Origin: Cyanophora paradoxa | Taxonomy: Eukaryota; Glaucocystophyceae; Cyanophorales; Cyanophoraceae | Length of the DNA: 64,000 nt | Assembly (NCBI GenBank): GCA_004431415.1 | Contig: QPMI01000645.1 | Location: 122,545-186,544 of the forward strand | Reading direction: 5' to 3' | Shown: piece after piece, positions 51,028 to 61,055 of the stretch | Numbering within the stretch: position 1 is the first letter of the stretch | How the letters are laid out: each line of letters opens with the position of its first letter | Translations under genes and position numbers: made by a program | Notes under the pieces: generated by a model | The model's database searches: none | Seen by the model: only the letters and a program-made list of their open reading frames with translations | Told to the model about the DNA's origin: nothing

Positions 51028-54000
51028 ATGTCCTACATCTTGAAGAAGCCAGTACCACTTCGTAAAGCTCCAGATTTTGTGGATGATCGGCATATAAATA
51101 TTCGCGTATTTGGGAGTACTCTAATTGACTACAATGCTGACAAAGATATACACCAGACTGAGTTTAATCGCCCAGCTGCATTAATTCTGCGCAACGCACA
51201 TGTTGGCGCCCCAGATATTGCACAGAGATTTTGTCTGGGTCCAGCTGAGAATTATGTTGCTGAAATAATCGGATCCAGGGCGTTGCCGCGGCACCTGCGA
51301 ATTGCCTCCTCAGGCACAGTTTCCAAATATGATTCTGGTAGATTAATCTTTAGGCTCCAAAATGATAGAGGGGTCCACACATCAGCTCTACGTCTAATTG
51401 ATGAATCCAATGCTGTCACAAACAAGACTGCGGCTCACATTACAGGGCGAATTCTCCTTGGCGAAGAGTCGCAGACAAGCCGAAGGCAAGGAGCCACTTG
51501 TGCTCCGCACAGCGACGCTGCGCCTGCTGGAATATCAGTGCTAGCATCGCAAATCCAGCCGTTTCCCTGGATCTACTTTTTACAGCTGCACGAGAAGCGA
51601 ATATTTATACGGTTTTGATGTAAATCAAATCGATACTGAGCCAGCCACCAGGTTAGATATTCCTGGATGCACCTTGGGCTCTATCCTGATTGAAGCTGAC
51701 AGGCACCTGCTCCCTGCGTTGCATGACAGCTACGATCTAGGGCTCCGCACCAGGCAGTGGCGAAATATTCATGGAACAAATATTTATCAGGATGGTAAGA
51801 AGGTTAGCACTGAAGAGGAGGTGATCAACATTTTCAACTACTACTTCGGACCTATTTCCCTATACCACCTATACCACCTCTTCCAGGCTACCGAAGCCGC
51901 CAACCCCGGACGGCCAGGTCGAGAGCGAGTTGCTGATGAAACATTCCTTTCGGTCAACATATTGTCAGTTGGAGCAAGTTCGCAATAAACCTATCTTCGA
52001 ACCGAAAAAGCAAATAGATGAACAGTATTTACCTCCTGAAATCGATATATTAGAGCTTGAAGAATACCAATTTGTCCCAGATGAGGAAGAGTATTTACCT
52101 GACGGTTTCGACCCGCAAGAGTATGAATATGATCAATATGACCCAATGAGGAAGAGTATTTACCCGATGGTTTAGATCCACAAGAGTATGAGTATGAACA
52201 GAACTATGAACCCCACGAGGATTATTTAGCAGATGGCCTCGAGCCTCCTGCTGTTGAGTATGCGCAGCCTTATGAACACCATGAGGAATTATTGCCAGAT
52301 GGTTTACAACCTGAGATTTTTGAGATGTACCTTGACTGGGAGCAGATCAACAATAAACCCGCGAGATATCCACCAGAGGATCACAACCATGACTGGGATG
52401 AGATCTTAGGTAAACCTGAAAATATCCACCTGAAGATCACAGGCATGATTGGGGCGATATTGATGGAATACCACCTGAGTTTCCGCCGGAAGACCATTTA
52501 CATATTTGGAGCGAAATACGAGAGCAGCCCACTTTTGCATCAGCAGGTAATGTTTTACTAGGAGATATTAACAATGGGGTAAGTCTCTACCAAAATATAG
52601 ACACACCAGAAAGATTACAATTAAATGATTACTATGTGAATCGCAAAGGAATCGATGCAGCACCACAATGGAAGGCGAATTATACATTAGACCCCCTACA
52701 AGAAATGGAATATTGGGACTTGGTGGTGGTATTGAAATTAAAGACACCAAACCAGGTATCTATCTTACCAGCTACTATGCAGATGACATCCCAATGACAG
52801 GAGGATTGATCTCTCTACCATCTGATCCAGCAAACTATGATGATAAAAACGCAGCAATCCAAATTAATGTTACTGATGTGAGTGATTTAGATTCATCAAG
52901 ACCGAAATTAATATTCAGCAGAGAGAGATTGTTACCAGATGCACTTTTGGGGAACCGAGATGACTATAAACAATGCGAGGTTGCATGGATTAAAACGAAT
53001 TATAATGGTGGAGTTGGTGAGGGAGTTTTAGAAATTAATCAGAGGGCAGCAGCAAAGAATATTCACAATGAGACCATATCAAGAGTGGTAACAGAGGATT
53101 ATCTGAGAGACAATGGAGCAACAATCATCGCAGGAATTGCTGTGGAGGGTGCTTACCTTCCTCTCACTGGTGGAACTGTCACAGGTGATGTTCATGCTCC
53201 GAATTTCCTTGTTGATACTCCAAATGCTCAGACATTTCCTGTTGTTCACCCAGGTGCTGAATATATATTAGATGCAAACACTCCAATTAGTAGAGTCGAA
53301 TTACCAACGAATTTCACCTTTAATCTTGTAGATGTGTTCCCAAACAGCCATAATCTCATGTATTTCTCTTCTGAGAATTACCTTTCAGGTGCATTTTCGC
53401 CATTGAACTCTCCATACCAAAGCAAAAGGTGAGCTACAAAGAACTCACAGATGTCCCGGCAGGATTTAGTGGTAAATGGACTGATATTACGGAGAAGCCA
53501 ACTTGGAGTAGTGTAGCATTCACAGGTGATTACTATGATTTATCAAGAATTCCCGATTTCACCACTTATATACCTCGTTGATTGATCAAAGTGTAATTAT
53601 ATCAGAATCTACACTCCCTTTCAATGGGACATGGATAGACTATTTACTAAACCGAATTTGCATGCTGTGGCTACAAGTGGTGACTACAATGATTTAACTA
53701 ACACCCCTACTGCACCGACCTTGCATGCTGTGCTACAAGTGGAAACTATAATGATCTCGTTAATACACCAAACTTGCATGCTGTGGCTACAAGCGGGAAC
53801 TATGACGATTAATTAACACACCCACTTCGCCACCTACTCACAATCACAGCATAGAGTTGCTTACGAATTTCGGTAATTATGTGAATGCAAATGCATATGT
53901 GCAACAGGGGACAGCGAATGTAGTCATTCCTGCCGGAGTCTATTACAAAGGGATTTTACCACAGTATCGGGAACCGTTACATTTTCTACCCCATATAATA

Positions 54001-54266
54001 GTGATCCAATAGTTAATGCTACTCTCGAAAATGATATTATCTTAACAAGTGTCAATTTTACAAACAGCATATATATCTCCGCTGAATTTGTGAGTGGGAA
54101 CCGTGTTGGTTTCAAAATAAATTCACTTGGATTGCTATATTTACTTGTTACTCGGACATCAATTATACGAATTGCCCCAAACGAAAGAACCCTTAAACTC
54201 CATTGGATTGCTGTCGACCTCTCCAAAACAATAATATTCTCACGTAATTATAAGAGCAATTTAAAG
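51028..54266 (+). pseudogene. Fibre gene, broken copy and site of a recombination junction
   Basis: The N-terminal part (MSYILKKPVPLRKAPDF) is only weakly similar to A, sharing SRFDSGRLIF- and RTRQWRNIHG-like motifs. The scattered repeat lies at 51,465-51,516, after which the frame soon fails. From about 51,960 (VRNKPIFEPKKQIDEQYLPP) similarity to A rises sharply and includes the acidic EEYLPDGFDPQEYEYDQ repeats and MEGELYIRPPTR. Frames shift many times. Three LHAVATSGDYNDL-type repeats occur at 53,655-53,815. The LamG-like and H-type lectin-like domains of A are not seen. The 3' limit is set by the next start. Confidence 0.75.
51465..51516 (+). repeat. Scattered repeat, full copy 2
   Basis: Identical over 52 bp to the copy at 47,579-47,630 but on the opposite strand. 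It lies inside the fibre gene and is followed by GCTGCGCCTGC. Confidence 0.9.
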
Positions 54267-55198
54267 ATGACAACTGTATTCACGCCTGTGTTTTCTTTGA
54301 GTGCAAGTGCTGTCCACAATGTCCAACACACTGTTTATGATTATCTCCAAGCCACCCTTCGACTGAGACAGCGAAAACCGATTCTTTTAATGACCAAAGC
54401 ATACTCAGAGTCAAAGAACTCCGAGCTGACAAGGCTGATGGAGTCGTTAAAGCTACTCAAATGATCGTATCTAATCGACCCGCAATCTCTTCGGGCTGTC
54501 ACCAAAGAAAATCTATATGAAGGTCAACAGGATTCCAAAACGGCTTTTAATCCGGCTGATAGGAATTCGGCGGCTTTTCAAGTTTACAGTGGTGGGCATG
54601 GATGGGACTGGACTGAGTGTGAATGGGACAGTGACAGCGACTTCTTATGGGGCTGTGAGTGCAACCACTGGGACGTTTTCAGGTCTCTTGACAGAAATGG
54701 TGGAGTGAAAACAAACTTCTGTCGATTCAGGAGCAGATTCTGATATAGTTTTGAAGCGAAATAATACAACGATAGCCACCATCACAACTTCTGGTCTCAG
54801 TTTGGCGGATACTAAATATTTGAAGGCTAATTTTTACCCATCATGTCGTGTTTATCATGCAACATCTACTGCTTATACAGCTGGTCAGGTGATCAAATGG
54901 CAAACATTTACTACAATGTTGGGGGATGCTATAATTCAGCTACTGGTATTTTCACATGCCCTGTGGCTGGATGTATGTTGTATCTTTTGGTGCATATGCT
55001 GATTCATCTACCTGTGATGTTGTGTGTCGACACAACGTTCATCTACATTTTTAAGTCTTTTGAGTATAAAAACAACTTCAACACAAGGAGAAGCCCTGTG
55101 CAACATTTAAAGCCAATTCGGGCGATTACTTTGATGTTGCTGTGTCCCAAGGACAGCATCAATTATCGCAAGTCAACAGAGTTTCTGTGTTGCATTAA
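54267..55198 (+). pseudogene. C1q-like head protein with RVKELRADK-type N-terminus, broken
   Basis: The start MTTVFTPVFSLSASAVHNV, then RVKELRADKADGVVKATQM, places it in the same family as 16,278-17,131 and 17,155-17,988. Next comes a tail-fibre-like stretch (LSVNGTVTATSYGAVSATTG). The C-terminal part resembles a C1q/TNF-like jelly roll: VIKWQTF, NVGGCYNSATGIFTCPVAG and later SGDYFDVAVSQG. Several frame breaks make it inactive. Element A has no equivalent C1q-like domain. C1q-like heads bind proteins or glycans, so this was probably an alternative receptor-binding spike. Confidence 0.6.
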
Positions 55199-55233
55199 TT
55201 TATGCAGTATAATAAAATGTTTTGCTATAATAA

Positions 55234-55481
55234 ATGTCGAACATCTACCAAGTGGTTCTAACTGATACTGAAAAACTGGGAATGGAATACTGTGCCTACT
55301 CTGTTCAGGATTGGATCGATAATGCTGCTCATAATCGGGCGAGAATTGCGATTGATGAGATGTGGACAAAGAAGTTAAATCGTGTATTGCCGCTGGAATT
55401 CCGATTCCACTCACAAAGGAAGCGATTGTAGAGCAAGCGTTTGCAAGGGGACTGTTCGAAAGGCAAGCGAAATTCCTGTGA
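55234..55481 (+). pseudogene. Small tail-associated protein, one frameshift
   Basis: The start MSNIYQVVLTDTEKLGMEY is followed by DWIDNAAHNRARIAIDE and, in another frame, GIPIPLTKEAIVEQAFARG. Short proteins with a DWIDN/RARIAIDE pattern often follow tail-fibre genes in marine phages, to my knowledge, with no known function. Not seen in element A. Confidence 0.5.
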
Positions 55482-55625
55482 GTGCTCCTATGTAAAGAAC
55501 TCGAATTCGAAGAATGAGAGATGGGTTAATTTTATTTTTCATAGATCATGCATAAGAAAGGCATGTATCTTGCATGTCCTTCTTGAAAGTCGTTTATTTT
55601 TCTTTCCTTCTTAGTAAAAGAAGCA

Positions 55626-56468
55626 ATGGTGAATATAATCGAGTTCAACTTCCAATATATTCCCTTGGATCCCCTGCTATGCACTTTCGCCAGCATGAAG
55701 TAAATGATGAGGTTCGTGGATTAGAATCCACAGAGAGACCCAATTCCAATGGTAACTCCTTTGATAAGAATTCGATTATTCGAGTTAAAGAACTTCGAGC
55801 CGACAAAAACTCAGGTGTGGTTAAAACAACTCGACTTCTTGTGACTAATGCCAACTTCTTTTCAACCTACCAATGGAGGCCCTGATGCTTACAGTGTAAA
55901 TCTGAAAGCTCTTGATTTCGATAAAAACACTGCTGCTGCTACAATTCGTTCAGGCGGTGCTTTTATTGGTGGAGGTTGCCGTGTATCCGGTCAACTCTCT
56001 TCATCTGTTTCGTTTAATGATGTCCCTGATACTCTCGATCAAAATGTAGAGAATCCACAGCGTATTAGATTATATACACCTGTTGCACAGCAACCATTTG
56101 TTCAATTTTACGTAGGTTATACAGTTACACTTGCAACCTCTGAACTAATTGAAGGAACCAAAAGAGTAATGAGAGGTCTCGCCATTCAAACGCCATGCTC
56201 TCTTTATGTAGAGCCAACAACAACCAGCCAGGTCACAGGTACTATTTCAGTGTGCAGGGATATGATCATTTCGGCACAGGCTTCTGTGTTTATAACAATA
56301 ATTTCACTTACGATTTGTTTGTTACAGACATTGGCAATATACTATAACAATTATCGGTTTGAGAACAGATATAGCAGCTGTTTCAGTTCTCAGAGGTGTT
56401 ACTCCTGATACTCTTTCAGTATCAGGGTTTTACAGGAACCAGATGTGATCGATGACCCCACTCCCTAA
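55626..56468 (+). pseudogene. Fibre-associated structural protein, paralogue 1, broken copy
   Basis: Nearly identical to 16,278-17,131 in A: RVQLPIYSLGSP and RVKELRADKNSGVVKTTRLL match exactly. One G is missing right after the ATG, another break lies near 55,855 and more after 56,150. Where A is broken (near 16,750) this copy is open (QPFVQFYVGY), so the two copies decayed independently. Confidence 0.75.
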
Positions 56469-56491
56469 AATTATATATATGTTTAATATAA

Positions 56492-57322
56492 ATGGCTGAA
56501 CCACCTCCAATTGAGCGTATTGTTACAGCACAGCTTTCATTAGCTGCACCAGCTAACCACGTTCTGCAGCATGCTACTTTCGATGATGTAGAAGGTCTGC
56601 AATCAACAGAGGTTCAACCTACGATGAACACCTTCGGTTCCACCCATAAACTGAGATTGCAGGAACTCAGGTGCGATAAAAATAATGGTATAGTTAAGAC
56701 CACGAAATTACTTGTAACTAATGCGAATTTTAGTGCCCATTATGGTGATCCAGACAGTTATGGCGCCCCTCTTTCGACTTATTCTTTCGAGTCTAGGTCA
56801 GAGCTATTAACTGCAAGACGGGGGGAGCATATATTGGTGATGGTTTGCGGGTTGGTGGAGCTGTTGGTGCTCCTCTCTTTGTTAATGATCAACCAAACCC
56901 TATTGATCCTAACACGAGAATTCGAACCTATTTGCCAAGTATGAATGCACCATATATTATAAAGATCTTCCCAATCGTTGTTAATGAGCAGACATCAGTA
57001 GTTGATTCTCTTGTGGAAATTGGTGACCACTACAAGGTGGTTGTTGATATCCCTCCAGACGTCTACGCTGTTTGTCAAGTAGAGGGTGGAACCCCAAACA
57101 TTGCTGTGGTGATTACTCCATATGATAATTTCGGATCGCTTATCATGGTGTAAATTTCGGCCTTGAAGACTACCAGTTCTTGGTGAGAGCTACAAAATTC
57201 GGTATTTATAAATGCATTCTCTATGCAGAAAGAACCGATGCTATCGCAAGGCAGAATACCTATGCGGAGTACTACGGCACTAATAGGTACTTCCCATTTT
57301 CGGACAGGATACTGCCCCGTAG
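56492..57322 (+). pseudogene. Fibre-associated structural protein, paralogue 2, broken copy
   Basis: Begins MAEPPPIERIVTAQLSLAA and matches 17,155-17,988 of A at almost every residue through three frames (breaks near 56,800 and 57,135, and one near the end). It is the rightmost gene shared with A. Confidence 0.8.
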
Positions 57323-57331
57323 AGAATATCC

Positions 57332-57628
57332 CTAATTATTTGCCGAGACCTCTGATAATGGCCTCATGTCTTGCAGGAGTGTTTGAGTTGCTGCGTCACT
57401 TCCATTCGCATGCTCGCCTACAGTCGCATTGTTGTACAGCGGATTTAGATCTTTCTTTTGGAGGTGATCATGACAGCAACAGCGCCAACCGTGAAGCTGA
57501 ACTCGAAGCTCTTCAGCACGTAGAAGATCCAGCACCGCCCGGTGTGCACTACCAGAGGGCCGCTCCGTCAATAATGTACCATCTATATCAGGATGCTTGA
57601 AGGCTCGCTGAGGTGGCCTCGACATCAT
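57332..57628 (-). CDS. Doubtful hypothetical gene near right end of B
   Basis: This stretch is GC-richer than its neighbours. One - strand frame is open for 98 residues, but another - strand frame (WIFYVLKSFEFSFTVGAV, then AVMITSKRKI) looks more protein-like. It has no counterpart in A. It could be a fragment of an unrelated gene. Low confidence. Confidence 0.25.
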   Translation of the reverse strand: MMSRPPQRAFKHPDIDGTLLTERPSGSAHRAVLDLLRAEELRVQLHGWRCCCHDHLQKKDLNPLYNNATVGEHANGSDAATQTLLQDMRPLSEVSANN

Positions 57629-57694
57629 TTTGTTTGCTTTTGAAAAAAAGAAACAGGACAGCCAGCCGTTTCAAACACATAGATAGCTTTTTAT

Positions 57695-58194
57695 TTACGC
57701 CCTGTTTTCAATTGGGAAATTAAGACGTAGAAAAGGCCAGTCTGCCTCTGCAGTGTGCTCAAGTAGATACTGATCTCGAGCTCTGGCTGCTTCCTCCGCT
57801 GTGGAGAAGCATCCAACATCGATTGTTTTTCTATTTTTGCCAATGGTAGCAACCCATCTGCTTTTCGATCTGTTGTAACTCACTCCAAGGAATCCGCTGG
57901 TGTTATTCGAATTCTTGTCTCGATGCATTCGGTGCTGCTGTTTTGTTACGAACTTTAGATTATCTCTGCGACATCCAGTTTATCCCGCTGACACAGAGGA
58001 TGCTATGATCTGCAGGAGCTTTCCCCTTCACCAGATCTCTAAATTTCTTATGCCATCTCTCTCAGGGTGGAATGCTACTGGATAGCCATTCGAGTCTATG
58101 TAGAACCTCAGACCAGAGAATTTCTCCTCGTCATCTTCGAGATTAGCACTGAGTGCACTGTGTTTGGTGTCTTCACCTGAATTGCAGAGTCCAT
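57695..58194 (-). pseudogene. HNH-AP2 endonuclease, broken copy
   Basis: The probable start MDSAIQVKTPNTVHSAL is at 58,194, followed by LRFYIDSNGYPVAFHPERDG. After a frame break come KAPADHSILCVSG and RRDNLKFVTKQQ, the HNH region. The AP2 domain is intact in frame (SGFLGVSYNRSKSRWVATIG, FSTAEEAARARDQY). Sequence differs from the AP2 domain at 44,142-44,711, so this is a separate family member, sitting between the last virion gene and the right inverted repeat. Confidence 0.7.
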
Positions 58195-58260
58195 GTATCT
58201 TCCTTTCGATAATATAAGAGATTGTGTTCTCTTTATGTCATACACACCTTTCATATTAAA

Positions 58261-58564
58261 CCGGGAATTTCTAGTGCGGCCTCTCAGTGGACACTAGAAT
58301 GCCTAAGCTCATACCCTAAAGTGAATTCCCAATCAGCCTCAAAGGCTCTCCGTTAGCTACCTCCTCGAAGCTAAATCGAATTTTATTTTCAACCCCTAAG
58401 GTACCCACGCACACGCCCTCCGGCACGTAATAGCAGAGGGAAACGTGTAAAACGATTTTGGTACACGCACGGCAAAATCAGATCGATCTAGTGAGGGGAA
58501 GACGCTAAATACCCATGGAACCGCGGCCGGAGCGAAGCGAAGTGGCCGTAAGCGGGTCCATGGG
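58261..58564. repeat. Right terminal inverted repeat of element B
   Basis: Reverse complement of 37,156-37,492 except for single-base indels and the 28-bp block present only on the left. It ends in GGTCCATGGG. Confidence 0.95.
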
Positions 58565-58570
58565 TGTACA
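58565..58570. repeat. Candidate right target-site duplication TGTACA
   Basis: Matches 37,150-37,155. The following ACA completes half of the palindrome TGTTGTACAACA at the predicted empty site. Confidence 0.6.
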
Positions 58571-58639
58571 ACATGCGTTTGTACATATAGAGCGGCATAT
58601 ACATGGAAGCTCGATCATCGAGGATAATGAATGGAATTG

Positions 58640-60376
58640 CCCGGCTGCCTCTAATCGATTATGGGATGCGCAGGAGGCGCTGGCGTACTACTCGCGCTTC
58701 CAGATGGACACGAACGCCATCATCACGATGGCCGTAGTCGAGGGGCTGGTTGCGTGCTTAATTATATAAGCTTTGATTCGGGCTACTGTAAACTTGAAGA
58801 CGCCCGAAAACTCTTAGTACTATCAGTATGCAGCACACTAAATATTTCTAGCTCTATTCGGATTCGGACTGCTTGTTATCGATTCGGACTGCTGTAAATA
58901 TTAATCGCACCAAACCTTTTTAGTACTGTAAATATTAATGTGCAGCGTACTTTATATTTCTAGTTCTGCTGCAGCAGCTTCATTCGGATCCGATATGTAC
59001 CGATTATCCACGGCGACAATTGCGGTGCCGACACCGATGCTAGATACTAAACGTGGTTTCTAGTTTCTAGTTCGACGGTTTCTCTATCCTAAATATATAC
59101 TATACTAATGCGCGCCAGGGCCTCGCTTCCTGACGGGCCGCGACGTGCGGGCCGAGGCGCTGGTGGACCGAGCGCGGCGGGCATCGCTCGAGACGGCGCG
59201 CGGGGCCTATGACGAAGGAGACCGTCCGCATGCTCGACGCCGTCCTCAGGTCGCGCACTTAGGCGTACCGAAATTCGTTCGATCCCGAAATTCGTTCGAT
59301 CCCGACGCCGTCCTCAGCTGGCGGGCCGGCGACGTGCCCGCCGCCGCCGCCGCCGTCGAGGCGACGCTCGCCTTCTGGCGCACCCAGGTCCGTCGGGATC
59401 GAACGATTTTCGGGATCGAACGATTTCGGGATCGACGCCGTCGCAGCCTTTTGCTGAGCGTGGTCGCCGCGCGCGCAGGTCGCCACTGCAATCTGGAACT
59501 GCATGCGTGCGCTCCGGATACCCGCCCCGCCCCGCCCCGCCCCGCCCGTGCTTCGGCTATGAACCATGAACCGCCCCGCACGCAGCGGCGATGCTAATCG
59601 CTCTGGACTTTGCGCTCTGGTGGCGGTGGACTCGCGCCGCCGCTGGCGGCCCTCGAGCCGGGGCCCCGCGGCCGCGGCCGCCCGCCCCGATCGAGATCGA
59701 GAGCCGCTCCTGCGGCGCCTCCTCTGCCTGGGCCCCGCCGCCCACGCCGCCCCGCCTCCGCTGTCTTTCCCGCTCCGGTCGGGCGGCGCCCGAGCCTCGC
59801 GGCCAACTCCAGCACCTCGTCCTCCTTCTTCTTCTTCGCCGGCCCCGCCGCTCCAGCCTCGCCACCACCTCCTCCACGCGCCCCGAGCTCCAGCGCCGTC
59901 CACGTGCACCCGCGGCCAGCGCCGACGGCGATACCGACGGCGCCGACGCGGCGCCGGTGCGATGCCGGCGCCGTGGCGACGCCCGTCACGGCGGAGGCGG
60001 CCGCGGCGGAGGCGGCGCGCGCGGCGGCCCTCGCCCGCACCGCCGTCGGCCTGGTCGAGCGGATGGCGCCGCGCTGGCTCCCCGCCCTCGCCCTTCGCGC
60101 AGCTCGCGCGAGCGCTGGACCCCGACGCGCCGGCCCGCGGCGCCTGTCGCTCCTGCGGACCGCCCGGGACGCCTTCGTGCGGGCGGCCTGCAGCCCTGGG
60201 TCGCCCTGTCTTCACTCTGGCTCGCCCGCTGCGAGCCCGAGCCCGACGACGCGGCGGAGGCGGCGGCGGCGGCGCGCCGCGTCGCCGCGAGACGGGCCTC
60301 CGACTCCCGCCAGCGAAGACGGGGGCCAAGAGGGGTACCGACGAGTAATCTCCCTCTGGGTGTAGCTTGTGTCTAA
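58640..60376 (+). CDS. Scrappy host exons, unidentified gene
   Basis: Exon-like pieces on the + strand: about 58,671-58,740 (EALAYYSRFQMDTNAIITMA); 59,120-59,250 (RFLTGRDVRAEALVDRARRA); about 59,315-59,390 (WRAGDVPAAAAAVEATLAFW); and 59,980-60,370 (TAVGLVERMAPRWLPAL and later LQPWVALSSLWLARCE). Typical acceptors (GCGCAG, GCGCCAG) precede the first two. Frames do not connect into one clear model and the family is not recognised. It may be a degenerate gene. Very GC-rich - strand open frames here are probably shadows. Confidence 0.3.
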
Positions 60377-61055
60377 ATATAGCTAGCTCCATATTAACGC
60401 GGGGGCGCGCGCCCCGTCTCCCGCGACGTAGTCTAGATCTTCCAATTTGCAGGTCTCTTCTCGATCAGTACTAGTACCGTAAGTAGTACGTCGATCCTTT
60501 TTTTATGTCGTTTTTTTCGGCTCTTTAATTTGTCTGGTCGTTCTTCGTACTCTTAATCTTGTCTTAGTTATTTTGCTTTTTTTTGTCCTGTGCCCCTTGG
60601 CAGCCCCGCAGTGCTGGTGTCTAGAGCCTGTGGCCGGTAACTCACCAAAACAAAAAAGAGGAATGCAAATCGCCTCTTGCGCAGTTTGATTTCCGCGCCC
60701 CCTGCGCATGCGCAATTTCGCGGTAGAATTTATGCGAGAGAATTAGGTCCCTCGCGGGTGTGGCGGAGGCGCTAGGCGTGCTTCCGTTCAAGAAGCGGCG
60801 GCGTCCCCCGTTCGCGGGGCGCAGAAATGCGCGCGCCTCGCGGGCGCTGTCGTACGTCAGTTCCCGTGCGCATGCGCAATTTCGCGCAGTCTCGCGCCAT
60901 GGATTCGGAGCCCTCGCCTGTATGCATGCCACAGGCCGGCGAGGCCCTCGCGAAAGGATCCAGACTCGAGCGGGGCGAGTTGAACAGTTGAACCAACATG
61001 TGCAAGAAAATTTAAAGAGACCAATACTGTAACCACTACATACAAGGGATCACCC
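60377..61055. other. Intergenic host DNA with a repeated palindromic word
   Basis: No gene is supported. TGCGCATGCGCAATTTCGCG occurs at about 60,704-60,723 and again at about 60,867-60,886; its core TGCGCATGCGCA is a perfect palindrome. It may lie upstream of a + gene or be the 3' side of the ankyrin gene. Confidence 0.5.

Larger units (their letters stand above)
37156..58564. mobile_element. Element B: complete Maverick/Polinton-type element with inverted termini
   Basis: This 21.4-kb element has matching terminal inverted repeats, candidate 6-bp target duplications, a protein-primed family B DNA polymerase, a DDE integrase, a packaging ATPase and capsid genes, the diagnostic Maverick set. 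Only the integrase, two or three small genes and one HNH-AP2 gene are intact; polymerase and virion genes have one or more frameshifts, so it is a decaying copy. Its left part is clearly diverged from A and its right part (after about 51.96 kb) is nearly identical to A. It lies in the same orientation as A, about 18 kb away. Confidence 0.92.

Noticed and set aside
59259-60392. A 377-residue - strand gene in the right host flank
   Set aside because: Low-complexity Arg/Gly/Ala composition typical of antisense frames in GC-rich DNA, with no motif or splice structure.
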